Made by a program: the position numbers and the translations under genes. A DNA stretch of 64,000 nt from JAIEPX01 sp963725255 (GTDB lineage: Bacteria > Pseudomonadota > Gammaproteobacteria > JAIEPX01). Positions 43,112-52,065 of the stretch are shown one piece after another; positions within the stretch are counted from its first letter, which is position 1; every line of letters starts with the position of its first letter. The DNA lies in assembly GCA_963725255.1 (NCBI GenBank), contig CAVRXV010000004.1, forward strand, positions 186,001 through 250,000. Reading direction: 5' to 3'. The notes under the pieces are model-generated. The model searched no databases. It was not told the origin of the DNA and saw only the letters and a list, made by a program, of their open reading frames with translations.

Positions 43112-44365
43112 GTGTTGGAAAAAGTTAAAGAGACTCTTGGGGAAGATGGAATCAAACTTGTCGATAAAATATTCAATGAGTTAGTAGAGAAACAATTAAT
43201 TCAACCCGATAATTATAAGGATGCTCAAGAAGCAGCGCTTTTAGCCATTGTGATTGCTAAAAATGCCATGGATGTTGTGGAGGCGCTGCCGGATTATCAA
43301 CAGAATAGAGGTGCAATGATAAAACTTTGCCTTAATGGGTTAAGTGATAGTATAAAAAAGTTTTCAGCTAAATTTCCTGAGGCTGGTGCAGTCGTGAGTA
43401 AGTTACTGCAGGAGTTTAGTGACAATATAAATAGCGTAGAAAATATCGAGTTTATTGTTAGCATAATTAATGATCCGGAACGTAATGAGCAACATACTAA
43501 AGTTATAAAATCACTCGTAAGTACTATTGGAATATTGGGAAGCCTTGAGCGAGAACAGCAGGATGTAATAGACGAAGCATTATTATTTACTAAAGATTTT
43601 CCGCCTGAGAAAGATGAAGAGCAAGAAGCGGCTTTAGCCTCGATGATGGCGCGTTATAAAGACGTGGTGAAATTTTCGTCAGATGAGTCGAATGCTTATA
43701 CTGATGCTGTGAACTTAACAGGTGCCCTTCTTGAGCGACGAACGCCTGAATTTGATGATAAACAAAAAGAAGAATTAAGTAATAAAGTCTGTGTCGAACT
43801 TCTTGATCGTAAGAAGAAAGCAGGGCTTAAGTTGCCTCGTAGTAAAATGATGGAAGCGGCCATTGATCTTGCAAGACAGTATAGAAATGCGAAGGAAAGT
43901 AAATCAGAAATTATTGAACAGGTTGAAAAATTTAAAGCAGAATTAGAGTTAATAGAAAAATTTCTGGATAAAGAAAAGAATCCAAAGCAAAGCGCTGAGC
44001 TTGAAAAAGTAAAAGCTGGGATGAATAGGATAATTGACCAACATAACAATAAAGCATACACACTGCCAAAAAGATTATTAAGAATTTTTAAGAGGCAACA
44101 AGAGGACGGAAAGCAAAAAAATGTTGTTCAAGATGGTTTATTAAGCCGATTTAAAAGAAAACGTGGTAGTGCTGATGTGTCTGATAGAGAAGCGGCGTCT
44201 CAGAAGGAAGGGGTTTCGGGAGAAGATGAGGCTGCTAAGAAAAAAAGAAAAGAGGCAGAGCATCCTCTAAAGAGGAGAAGAGTAATTGCAAAAAGATCTG
44301 GAAAAAGTATAGACGGGGATCAAACGCCCGCACAAGACGGCTCTAGTCCATCAGCAAAAAAATAA
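43112..44365 (+). CDS. C-terminal part of the split effector-like gene, with nuclear-localisation-like tail
   Basis: This 417-residue frame starts at TTG 43112, 13 bases after the preceding stop and one frame over, without a ribosome binding site. Its N-terminus (KETLGEDGIKLVDKIFNELV, KQLIQ) continues the alignment with the paralogue at 14021-15934 exactly where the preceding protein ends. Residues about 1-330 are helical. The tail is strongly basic: KKKRK at 376-380 and KRRR at 387-390, then AKRSGK, forming a bipartite nuclear-localisation-like signal in a disordered region. Whether it is still translated, by reinitiation or slippage, is open. Confidence 0.7.
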   Translation: MLEKVKETLGEDGIKLVDKIFNELVEKQLIQPDNYKDAQEAALLAIVIAKNAMDVVEALPDYQQNRGAMIKLCLNGLSDSIKKFSAKFPEAGAVVSKLLQEFSDNINSVENIEFIVSIINDPERNEQHTKVIKSLVSTIGILGSLEREQQDVIDEALLFTKDFPPEKDEEQEAALASMMARYKDVVKFSSDESNAYTDAVNLTGALLERRTPEFDDKQKEELSNKVCVELLDRKKKAGLKLPRSKMMEAAIDLARQYRNAKESKSEIIEQVEKFKAELELIEKFLDKEKNPKQSAELEKVKAGMNRIIDQHNNKAYTLPKRLLRIFKRQQEDGKQKNVVQDGLLSRFKRKRGSADVSDREAASQKEGVSGEDEAAKKKRKEAEHPLKRRRVIAKRSGKSIDGDQTPAQDGSSPSAKK

Positions 44366-44528
44366 ATTTGCTTCTTTCCTAATTCTTTCGATCTAATTTC
44401 TTTACTGGATAGCCACACAATAATGAAGTGGTAAACCCAGCCTTGCAGGTCTGACGTTAACCTCTGGAGCGAATAGGTATCAGTATGATAGCGGGATGGG
44501 CCATCCTGTGGCATTTCAATAAATTTTG

Positions 44529-44605
44529 TGGGAAGGGCTTCCATTTTGTGGGAGAGTAGTGTAATAATGTGGGGCTTGGTGGTGAACTGTGGGGATGAAG
44601 TGGGT
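44529..44605 (+). promoter_or_regulatory. MraZ operator: phased TGGGN boxes
   Basis: TGGGG (44570), TGGTG (44580), TGGGG (44590) and TGGGT (44601) are spaced by 10-11 bases, the arrangement bound by MraZ (TGGGN repeats with five-base spacers). Further TGGGA boxes at 44529 and 44549 lie in a repeated ATTTTGTGGGA and stay in phase. This marks the dcw promoter region in the 238-base gap 44366-44603, where I see nothing else. Confidence 0.7.
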
Positions 44606-45055
44606 GTTTAGGGGTATTAATGCGATTAACTTGGATGCGAAGGGGCGCTTGCCGTTCCGGCTCGTTATCGTCAAAGTATAGAGACGGTAGCGCAAGGGCA
44701 TCTGGTTGTGACAATTGATACTGAAGATCCCTGTCTTTTGATGTATCCACTGCCCGTTTGGGAAGAAATAGAACGACGCGTACAGGCTCTACCGGCGCTG
44801 AATGCCGCGGTAAGACGGGTGCAGCGTTTGTTGATTGGGCATGCCACAGAAGTTGAGATTGATGCGAATGGGCGAATTTTATTGCCCAGCGAGCTGAGAG
44901 AGTACGCTCAGCTTGATAAGAAAGTAACCTTGATTGGTTTAGCGAATAAGTTTGAGTTGTGGAGTGAGTCAGTGTGGCACGAGTCTCGGGATCGCTGGTT
45001 GGCGTCCGATGGCAATGGGGCGCTGCCGCCAGAACTGATGTCCATAATTTTGTGA
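44604..45055 (+). pseudogene. mraZ: MraZ transcriptional regulator, frameshifted
   Basis: MraZ represses the division/cell-wall cluster. GTG 44604 begins the family start (V)FRGINAINLDAKGRL; one base is then missing near 44646, and the sequence resumes in another frame as AVPARYRQSIETVAQGHLVV and continues intact to 45055, including the second SpoVT/AbrB half (EIDANGRILLPSELREY). The frame from 44708 alone would give only a C-terminal fragment. Either the gene is newly inactivated or a sequencing error is present; the rest shows no decay. It is five or more bases upstream of rsmH, in the standard dcw order. Confidence 0.85.
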
Positions 45056-45065
45056 TGAGTTCACT

Positions 45066-45992
45066 GTGAGTGGTGAGCACAAACCAGTTTTATTAGAAGA
45101 AGCGTTAGCCGCGTTAGCCATTCGAGCCTCGGGAAAGTATGTAGACGCGACCTTTGGTCGTGGTGGGCATACGAAAAATATTTTAGCTGCGTTGAATTCA
45201 GACGGGAGAGTATTGGCCATAGACCAAGATCCCGAAGCGATTCGATGCGGGCAAGAAATATTTGGTGAGGATGCGCGATTAAAATTGTGGCACGGATCAT
45301 TTGGTAAATTAGAAGAATGTGTAGATGAGCTCGGTTGGCGTGGTCAAGTAGATGGTATTTTGCTGGATATAGGGGTCTCATCCCCACAGCTCGATACGCC
45401 AGAACGAGGTTTTAGTTTTTCGGTTGATGGACCGCTGGATATGCGTATGAATCCAGCGTACGGCATGGACGCCGCTTCTTGGATTAGTCAGGCTCGTGAG
45501 CAAGAAATAGAGAGAGTATTGCGTGAGTATGGGGAAGAGCGTTATGCCAGACGAATTGCAAAAGCGATTGTTAAGGCAAGAGCTCAAAAACCGATCACGC
45601 GAACTCAGCAATTGGCTGATATTGTGGCTGCGGCCCATCCGAGATGGGAGCCGTTTAAACATCCGGCGACGCGGAGTTTTCAAGCAGTTCGGATTTTTAT
45701 CAATCAGGAATTGCAGGTGTTGGAGTCGGTTCTGCCGCAATGTTTAAGTGTATTGAAAACAGGTGGTCGATTAACGGTTATTTGTTTTCATTCTTTGGAA
45801 GATAGGATTGTAAAGAATTTTATGCGCAAGGCAGCTCGAGGGGATGATTATCCGCCGGATTTGCCTGTCACTGCGGATCAATTACATCCGCAATTGCGTT
45901 TAGTGGGTAAAGCTGTGAGAGCGGGTGAAGAAGAATGTCGATATAACCCGCGTGCGCGCAGTGCAGTGATGAGAGTCGCTGAAAAAATATGA
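45066..45992 (+). CDS. rsmH: 16S rRNA (cytosine1402-N4)-methyltransferase
   Basis: RsmH methylates C1402 in the ribosomal P site. The 308-residue protein has HKPVLLEEAL, the SAM site DATFGRGGHT, DGILLDIGVSSPQLD, and the C-terminal CFHSLEDRIVKNFMR, all typical. It starts at GTG 45066, ten bases after mraZ. Its stop overlaps the start of a small 29-codon frame by four bases. Confidence 0.95.
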   Translation: MSGEHKPVLLEEALAALAIRASGKYVDATFGRGGHTKNILAALNSDGRVLAIDQDPEAIRCGQEIFGEDARLKLWHGSFGKLEECVDELGWRGQVDGILLDIGVSSPQLDTPERGFSFSVDGPLDMRMNPAYGMDAASWISQAREQEIERVLREYGEERYARRIAKAIVKARAQKPITRTQQLADIVAAAHPRWEPFKHPATRSFQAVRIFINQELQVLESVLPQCLSVLKTGGRLTVICFHSLEDRIVKNFMRKAARGDDYPPDLPVTADQLHPQLRLVGKAVRAGEEECRYNPRARSAVMRVAEKI

Positions 45993-46078
45993 ATAAAAAG
46001 GAGAGATTTTTGGCATTGCCGAAAAATTTCTGTAAGGGACTACCGCAAGGTGGATTGTCAGTGAAAATGGGAGATTAA
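45989..46078 (+). CDS. Possible 29-residue peptide between rsmH and ftsL
   Basis: ATG 45989 overlaps the rsmH stop (ATGA) and opens a frame of 29 codons (MNKKERFLALPKNF...) ending three bases before ftsL. Such an arrangement fits translational coupling, and rsmH-ftsL gaps are usually short. There is no family match and no direct evidence of translation; it may simply be a coupling leader for ftsL. Confidence 0.3.
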   Translation: MNKKERFLALPKNFCKGLPQGGLSVKMGD

Positions 46079-46081
46079 AAA

Positions 46082-46420
46082 ATGACTACAGCAACACGTG
46101 CAATTAATGTGATTCGATGGCAATGGGCAGTGCCTTATATGCCTTTGGCTTCACGGCCGGTGCTGCGGAATATGTTGCTTTTATCTTCTATTTTGTTGAC
46201 ATCCTTCGCGACAATTAGTTCAAAACATATTAGCCGACAATTAACAACCGATTTGCAAGCGCGACACGATGTTAGCAATACGCACTATGAAAATTGGAGT
46301 AAATTATTACTCGAACAGGGTACGCTTTCTAGACAAGTGCGCGTTGAACAAATTGCGCATCAAAAATTTTTAATGGCATCACCAGCGAGCCGACAAGTAG
46401 AAATCGTCAGAGTTAAATAG
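46082..46420 (+). CDS. ftsL: Cell division protein FtsL
   Basis: A 112-residue bitopic inner-membrane protein: a short cytoplasmic part, one membrane segment (about residues 30-45, MLLLSSILLTSFATI), and a periplasmic coiled coil ending in the conserved AHQKFLMASPA-type motif. FtsL forms the FtsQBL complex that activates septal synthesis. Its place between rsmH and ftsI confirms the identity despite low sequence conservation. Confidence 0.9.
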   Translation: MTTATRAINVIRWQWAVPYMPLASRPVLRNMLLLSSILLTSFATISSKHISRQLTTDLQARHDVSNTHYENWSKLLLEQGTLSRQVRVEQIAHQKFLMASPASRQVEIVRVK

Positions 46421-46425
46421 AAGTA

Positions 46426-48126
46426 ATGAATTATGTTGGACGATATTATACTGTTATAGGTCTGTTGATAATCGCAGGTGCATGTCTCGTTTTGAGAATG
46501 GCTGATCTGAGTATTATCAAGCATAATTTCTTATTAAAACAAGGCGATGCTCGAATGCATCGTATCGTGAGTGTTCCTGCTCATCGTGGAATGATTACTG
46601 ATCGCAACGGAAAACCTCTCGCGGTGAGTGCACAAGTGAACGCGGTGTGGGTCAACCCCAAATTAATTCCACTGGATCATCCTGAATTTGATCAATTCGC
46701 AAAATTGTTAGGATGGGCACCCACAAAATTACGTCATCGATTATTTCAATCAAAAAAGAAAACGTTTGTTTATTTAAATCGAAGTTTGCCACCGGGTCAG
46801 GCAGAAGCAATTAAAAATCTAGATATACCGGGAATTTACACAGAAAAAACGTATAAACGATTTTATCCTGAAGGCGATGTGATGGCGCATCTTTTGGGAA
46901 ATACGAATGTGGATGATGCGGGCCAGGAAGGAATAGAGTTGGAATTTGATGAGTGGTTGCGTGGTGTGCCTGGAAAAAAAGAAGTGATTAAAGATCGATT
47001 GGGTCAAGTGGTGGCAGATTTAAATACTATTCGTCAACCACGAGAAGGTCATGATTTAGCATTGTCGATCGATAATAGAATTCAATATATTGCGTATCGT
47101 GCGATAGGAGAAACAGTTGAACAATATCATGCGAAAGCTGGTACCGTGATTGTTGTCGATGTGAATAATGGCGAAATTTTAGCGTTGGCTAATGTTCCTT
47201 CGTATAATCCTAATTCAATTACAGGTCCACGCGATGGGCGATATCGAAATCGTGCAGTAACTGATGTTTTTGAGCCGGGTTCAACGATGAAGGCGTTCAG
47301 TGCGGCAACATTTTTGCAATCAGGTAAATTTAAGCCGGATACGATTATTGATACAAATCCGGGGCGAATTACTATCGATGGCAATACAATTAGTGATGTG
47401 CACAATTACGGAGTGATTACAGTGAGTCAAGCTGTGCAACATTCCAGTAACGTTGCGATGAGTAAAATGGCAGCGGTTGTTGGTGCACAAAAAATATCTC
47501 AAACACTTTTTAATGCCGGATTTGGAGAGAAAACGAGTAGTGGATTTCCCGGCGAAGTCTCAGGAACTTTATCAACGCGTCAACGATGGCGACCGATTGA
47601 AACAGCTACTTTAGCAATGGGATATGCTATGACAGTAACACCATTGCAATTAGCGCAAGGTTATACTGTGTTAGCGGCTGGTGGAATAAAACGTCCAATT
47701 TCATTGGTGAAAAATGAGCGTGTGCATCCAGGCGAACGAATTTTGCCTGAGAAAATTGTGCAAGAAGTTGTGAAGATGTTAGGTTTAGTAACAGAGAAAG
47801 AGGGTACCGGTACGCGAGCAAACGTTGCGGGGTATCATGTTGGTGGTAAAACGGGAACAGCTTATATTGCAGGTAAACACGGGTATGACCATTCTCGTTA
47901 TTCGTCTTCTTTTGCGGGCATCGCCCCCTTGGATAAACCGCGATTAGCGTGTATTGTAGTTGTGACTGAGCCACAGTCACAACATTTTGGCGGAGTTGTT
48001 GCTGCTCCAGTGTTCGCAAAGGTTATGGAGGGTGCGTTGCGCATTTTAGCGGTACCACCTGATAATCTACCTCCCGCAACAGTTGAACAGCAACCAGCTC
48101 CAGTTCCAGCGCCAGCAAAAACATAG
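46426..48126 (+). CDS. ftsI: Peptidoglycan transpeptidase FtsI (PBP3)
   Basis: Septal class B penicillin-binding protein, 566 residues, starting six bases after ftsL. It has one N-terminal membrane anchor, the pedestal domain (RGMITDRNGKPLAVS), and a transpeptidase domain with STMK near residue 285 (FEPGSTMKAF), the SSN motif (QHSSNVAMSK) and KTGTA near residue 475. The C-terminal tail is Pro/Ala/Gln-rich. It crosslinks peptidoglycan at the septum with FtsW, which is not in this window. Confidence 0.96.
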   Translation: MNYVGRYYTVIGLLIIAGACLVLRMADLSIIKHNFLLKQGDARMHRIVSVPAHRGMITDRNGKPLAVSAQVNAVWVNPKLIPLDHPEFDQFAKLLGWAPTKLRHRLFQSKKKTFVYLNRSLPPGQAEAIKNLDIPGIYTEKTYKRFYPEGDVMAHLLGNTNVDDAGQEGIELEFDEWLRGVPGKKEVIKDRLGQVVADLNTIRQPREGHDLALSIDNRIQYIAYRAIGETVEQYHAKAGTVIVVDVNNGEILALANVPSYNPNSITGPRDGRYRNRAVTDVFEPGSTMKAFSAATFLQSGKFKPDTIIDTNPGRITIDGNTISDVHNYGVITVSQAVQHSSNVAMSKMAAVVGAQKISQTLFNAGFGEKTSSGFPGEVSGTLSTRQRWRPIETATLAMGYAMTVTPLQLAQGYTVLAAGGIKRPISLVKNERVHPGERILPEKIVQEVVKMLGLVTEKEGTGTRANVAGYHVGGKTGTAYIAGKHGYDHSRYSSSFAGIAPLDKPRLACIVVVTEPQSQHFGGVVAAPVFAKVMEGALRILAVPPDNLPPATVEQQPAPVPAPAKT

Positions 48127-48152
48127 TAAAGAGTAAAAGATGAGAGAAAAAA

Positions 48153-49619
48153 ATGGCTGATTTAGCATATTGTTTATCGGGTATTGTGACACCTTCTTTT
48201 TCAACAGAGTTTGATCGCTTGATGTTAGATTCGCGTCAAGTGAATAATAAAGATGTGTTCGTTGCTTTGTCAGGTGATGAGTTTGATGGTCATGATTTTA
48301 TTCAAGATGCACTTACAAAAGGTGCAGTCGCTGTTTTAGCAGAACGTGAAATTGTCAAAAATGATCGAGTCATTGTTGTTCCTGAATTGCGGCGTTATTT
48401 AAGCGAAATTGCAGGCCGATTTTACGGGGAACCTTCTTCACTAATGTCAGTCGTTGGTGTAACGGGTACTAATGGTAAATCCTCTATCACTCATTTTATT
48501 TCTCAAAGCTTGCGTGAGTGTGGTCGACAATGTGGAATCATCGGAACGCTCGGTTATGGTTTTTTGCCAGAATTAATTTCTAGTACCCACACGACACCCG
48601 ATGCTGTAAGTGTGCAGCGAATTTTAGCTGAATTAAAAAGACAAGGCGCAGATTCGGTTGCCATGGAGGTTTCTTCGCATGGCTTGCATCAAGAACGAGT
48701 AAGTGGAATTTTATTTGAAACAGCAGTATTTACGAATTTAACGCGCGATCATTTAGATTATCACGGAACAATGGATAATTATAAAGATCAAAAAAGGCGT
48801 TTATTCACTATGCCAGGTTTAAAAAACGCCATTATTAATTGTGATGATCCCTTCGGAAAAGAAATTATTCAAAGCTTGAAAGGACAATTAAATATTGTAG
48901 GATACGGTTTGCAAAATCATTCTGATGTTGAATGCTCGATGATTATTGCGAGTAATATTCGTCAAAATTATAAAGGTTTTCGTGCAAAAATTGAGTCGCC
49001 TTGGGGTGATGGTGAATTGCGCAGTCAATTGTTGGGTCAATTTAATATAAGTAATGTGTTGGCTGTTTTGGGTGTATTAATTGTGATGGGTATTTCACTG
49101 AAAGAGGCATTAGAAGGATTAAATCATCTACAAACAGTGACGGGTCGTATGCAAGCGTATGGTGGTGATAAACAAGCGCTTGTTGTTGTGGATTATGCGC
49201 ACACACCCGATGCTTTGCAGCAGGCGTTACTTGCGTTGAAACCTCATGCTGAAGGAAAATTGTGGTGTGTCTTTGGTTGCGGCGGTGATCGTGATCGAGG
49301 AAAACGACCGCTAATGGGGCAAGTTGCGGAGCGTTACAGTGATCAACTTATTTTGACAAATGACAACCCTCGATCGGAATCTCCGCAAACGATTATTGAT
49401 GAAATTAAATCAGGATTATTATGTCCTTGGGCAGTAGAAGTAGAGCTTGATCGCGGAGCTGCAATCGCTCATGCGATTGATTGTGCTGAGCCAGGAGATG
49501 TGGTATTAATCGCTGGAAAAGGACATGAGGCATACCAAATTATTGGTGATGAGAAATTGCCTTTTAGTGACATTGAAAGGGTTCAGCATCAAACGGCTGA
49601 AAAACGTTTACGTGAATGA
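48153..49619 (+). CDS. murE: UDP-MurNAc-L-Ala-D-Glu:meso-DAP ligase
   Basis: MurE adds meso-diaminopimelate to the peptidoglycan precursor in the cytoplasm. The 488-residue protein has the ATP loop GVTGTNGKSS near residue 106 and TTPDA, and the DNPR motif (LTNDNPRSESP near 403), which selects meso-DAP over lysine. This agrees with the lysA-dapF genes in the window. It ends seven bases before murF. Confidence 0.96.
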   Translation: MADLAYCLSGIVTPSFSTEFDRLMLDSRQVNNKDVFVALSGDEFDGHDFIQDALTKGAVAVLAEREIVKNDRVIVVPELRRYLSEIAGRFYGEPSSLMSVVGVTGTNGKSSITHFISQSLRECGRQCGIIGTLGYGFLPELISSTHTTPDAVSVQRILAELKRQGADSVAMEVSSHGLHQERVSGILFETAVFTNLTRDHLDYHGTMDNYKDQKRRLFTMPGLKNAIINCDDPFGKEIIQSLKGQLNIVGYGLQNHSDVECSMIIASNIRQNYKGFRAKIESPWGDGELRSQLLGQFNISNVLAVLGVLIVMGISLKEALEGLNHLQTVTGRMQAYGGDKQALVVVDYAHTPDALQQALLALKPHAEGKLWCVFGCGGDRDRGKRPLMGQVAERYSDQLILTNDNPRSESPQTIIDEIKSGLLCPWAVEVELDRGAAIAHAIDCAEPGDVVLIAGKGHEAYQIIGDEKLPFSDIERVQHQTAEKRLRE

Positions 49620-49626
49620 GGAAGTT

Positions 49627-50976
49627 ATGATTAATTTAAAAAAATGTGCCGAAATTTTATCAGCTGAATTAAAAGGCGATCACACAATTACCTATAAAGG
49701 TGTGAGCATTGATTCACGTACTATAAAACCTGGTGAGCTTTTTGTAGCGATCAAAGGTGAGAATTTTGATGGTCACAATTATGCTCAAGAGGCAGAGAAA
49801 AAAGGTGCGGCTGCTATTTTAGTGAGTGTTAAAGCGGATGTGAAAATACCACAAATTATCGTGCCAGATACTATTCAGGCTTTTGGTGAATTAGCGCGTT
49901 GGCATCGTGAACAATTTAAAATTCCAGTAATTGCAGTAACAGGTAGTTGTGGAAAAACAACAACGAAAACGATGTTAGCCAGTATTTTTTCTGGCTTAGG
50001 TAAAACATTGAGCCCCGTCAGCAGTTTTAATAATAATATCGGGTTGCCGTTAACAATATTGCAGTTAGATGAATCTTACAAAACCGTAGTGCTTGAGCTG
50101 GGCGCTAATCATCCTGGAGAAATAGCAGAGCTAGTAAAAATTGCTCAACCGGATGTGGCGGCAGTCACAATAATCGCGCCTGTGCATTTAGAAGGATTTG
50201 GTTCCATAGAAAATATTGCAGCGGCAAAAGGAGAAATTTTTTCAGGATTAGATAAAAACGGTGTTGCTGTTGTGAATCTTGATGATCCGCTATCTAGATT
50301 ATGGCAGCAACAATTAGCGGGTAGGCGAGTGATCCGATTTGGTCAACAGATGAATGCCGAAGTGAGTGCAAAAGATGTCATACTAAATGCGCAAGGTTGT
50401 CCAGACTTTACGTTAGTCACAACAGCAGGTGAAATTCGAATTCAATTGCCAGTGATAGGTGAACATAATGTCAATAATGCGCTGACTGCTTGTGCGTGTG
50501 CTATTGCGTGCGATGTAAAACTCGAAGATATCAAAAAAGGTCTAGAACTAATGCCGCCTGTGTCAAAACGCATGATTCGTCATGAATTGTCTAATGGCGC
50601 TGTTTTAATTGATGATACGTATAATGCAAATCCTCTCGCGTTTAAAGCGGCGTTAAAAGTGCTGCAGCAAACAGGAATGCCAACAGCTTTAGTTATGGGT
50701 GATATGGGAGAGTTAGGGTCAGATTCAGAAAAAATACATCGTGATGTGGGAACGTGGGTTCAAGAAGCGGGTATCAATCAATTTTTCACTTACGGAAAAT
50801 TATCGGCTCATGCTTCCGCAGCTTATGGCTCTTCAGCGCAACATTTTACGGATATTCAAGAACTGGTTTCTGTGTTGAGGCCTGTTTTGAATGAGAAGAA
50901 AGTGATGTTAGTGAAAGGTTCGCGTTCTATGCGTATGGAAAATGTTGTAGCCGCTCTTTTGAATCAGCAAGGATAG
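49627..50976 (+). CDS. murF: UDP-MurNAc-tripeptide:D-Ala-D-Ala ligase
   Basis: MurF adds D-Ala-D-Ala to complete the pentapeptide. From ATG 49627 the protein has 449 residues, with the ATP loop VTGSCGKTTTKTML near residue 104, NNNIGLPLT, LELGANHPGEI and DDTYNANP. GAGGAAG precedes the start; an in-frame codon 102 bases upstream lies inside murE and is rejected. It is followed four bases later by mraY. Confidence 0.96.
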   Translation: MINLKKCAEILSAELKGDHTITYKGVSIDSRTIKPGELFVAIKGENFDGHNYAQEAEKKGAAAILVSVKADVKIPQIIVPDTIQAFGELARWHREQFKIPVIAVTGSCGKTTTKTMLASIFSGLGKTLSPVSSFNNNIGLPLTILQLDESYKTVVLELGANHPGEIAELVKIAQPDVAAVTIIAPVHLEGFGSIENIAAAKGEIFSGLDKNGVAVVNLDDPLSRLWQQQLAGRRVIRFGQQMNAEVSAKDVILNAQGCPDFTLVTTAGEIRIQLPVIGEHNVNNALTACACAIACDVKLEDIKKGLELMPPVSKRMIRHELSNGAVLIDDTYNANPLAFKAALKVLQQTGMPTALVMGDMGELGSDSEKIHRDVGTWVQEAGINQFFTYGKLSAHASAAYGSSAQHFTDIQELVSVLRPVLNEKKVMLVKGSRSMRMENVVAALLNQQG

Positions 50977-50980
50977 CATC

Positions 50981-52063
50981 ATGTTATATTTTTTAGCCCA
51001 ATTTTTGGAAAAATATTATCATCCTTTTCAGGTGTTTCATTATTTAACGTTGCGTTCAATTTTAAGTAGTTTAACTGCACTGATTATTTCTTTGGTCGTT
51101 GGTCCCGTAATGATCCGAAAATTAACCTACTATCAAGTAGGGCAATCTGTCCGTGATGATGGTCCTCAAACGCATTTAAAAAAAGCAGGAACTCCTACGA
51201 TGGGTGGCGCTTTAATTTTAATTGCGATAGCTATTAGTATTTTACTTTGGGGTGATTTGACGAACGCGTATGTTTGGTTAGTAACGTTAGTGACTTTAGG
51301 TTTCGGTGTAATCGGTTGGGTGGATGATTACCAAAAATTGATTTATAAAAACAGTAAAGGGCTCTCTGCGCGAAAGCGTTTGTTTTGGGAATCTTTGATC
51401 ACATTAGCGGCAGTTATATTTTTGTATACCACTGCTGTGGTGCCCGCTGAAACTTCTCTTGTTATTCCTTTTTTAAAAAATGTCATGCTGCCACTCGGTT
51501 TCTTTTACATTATTTTTTCTTATTGTGTTGTTGTGGGCTGTAGTAATGCCGTTAATTTGACGGATGGTCTTGATGGTTTAGCTATTTTACCTACAGTCAT
51601 GGTGGCAGGTGCATTGGGGGTTTTTGCTTATCTTTCTGGTCACGCGCAATTTGCTCCTTATTTGACGATTCCCTATCTTTCTGGCGTGGGTGAAGTCGCA
51701 GTATTTTGTTCTGCCATTGTTGGTGCGGGTTTAGGTTTTTTATGGTTTAACACCTATCCAGCACAAGTTTTTATGGGCGATGTTGGTGCGTTAGGTTTAG
51801 GCGCTGCATTGGGAATCGTGGCCGTTGTTGTGCGACAAGAATTAGTATTGATGATCATGGGCGGTGTTTTTGTGATGGAAACGGTTTCAGTGATTCTACA
51901 AGTGGCTTCATTTAAGCTCACAGGTAAACGAATTTTTAGGATGGCACCACTACATCATCATTTTGAGTTGATTGGATGGCCCGAGCCTCGTGTGATAGTT
52001 CGATTTTGGATTATTAGTTTTGTTTTGGTTTTACTAGGCCTGGCTTCACTAAAAATTAGGTAG
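50981..52063 (+). CDS. mraY: Phospho-N-acetylmuramoyl-pentapeptide transferase
   Basis: MraY transfers phospho-MurNAc-pentapeptide to undecaprenyl phosphate to form lipid I. The 360-residue protein has ten membrane segments and the family motifs GTPTMGGALIL, GWVDDYQKL (with the DD pair), NAVNLTDGLDGLA and the C-terminal MAPLHHHFEL. It is the last dcw gene here; murD-ftsW-murG do not follow. It converges on 52066 with a two-base gap. Confidence 0.97.
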   Translation: MLYFLAQFLEKYYHPFQVFHYLTLRSILSSLTALIISLVVGPVMIRKLTYYQVGQSVRDDGPQTHLKKAGTPTMGGALILIAIAISILLWGDLTNAYVWLVTLVTLGFGVIGWVDDYQKLIYKNSKGLSARKRLFWESLITLAAVIFLYTTAVVPAETSLVIPFLKNVMLPLGFFYIIFSYCVVVGCSNAVNLTDGLDGLAILPTVMVAGALGVFAYLSGHAQFAPYLTIPYLSGVGEVAVFCSAIVGAGLGFLWFNTYPAQVFMGDVGALGLGAALGIVAVVVRQELVLMIMGGVFVMETVSVILQVASFKLTGKRIFRMAPLHHHFELIGWPEPRVIVRFWIISFVLVLLGLASLKIR

Positions 52064-52065
52064 CG

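Noticed and set aside
44457..45080. Long minus-strand frame opposite mraZ
   Set aside because: It is a shadow of mraZ and its operator; composition is biased and no family is visible.
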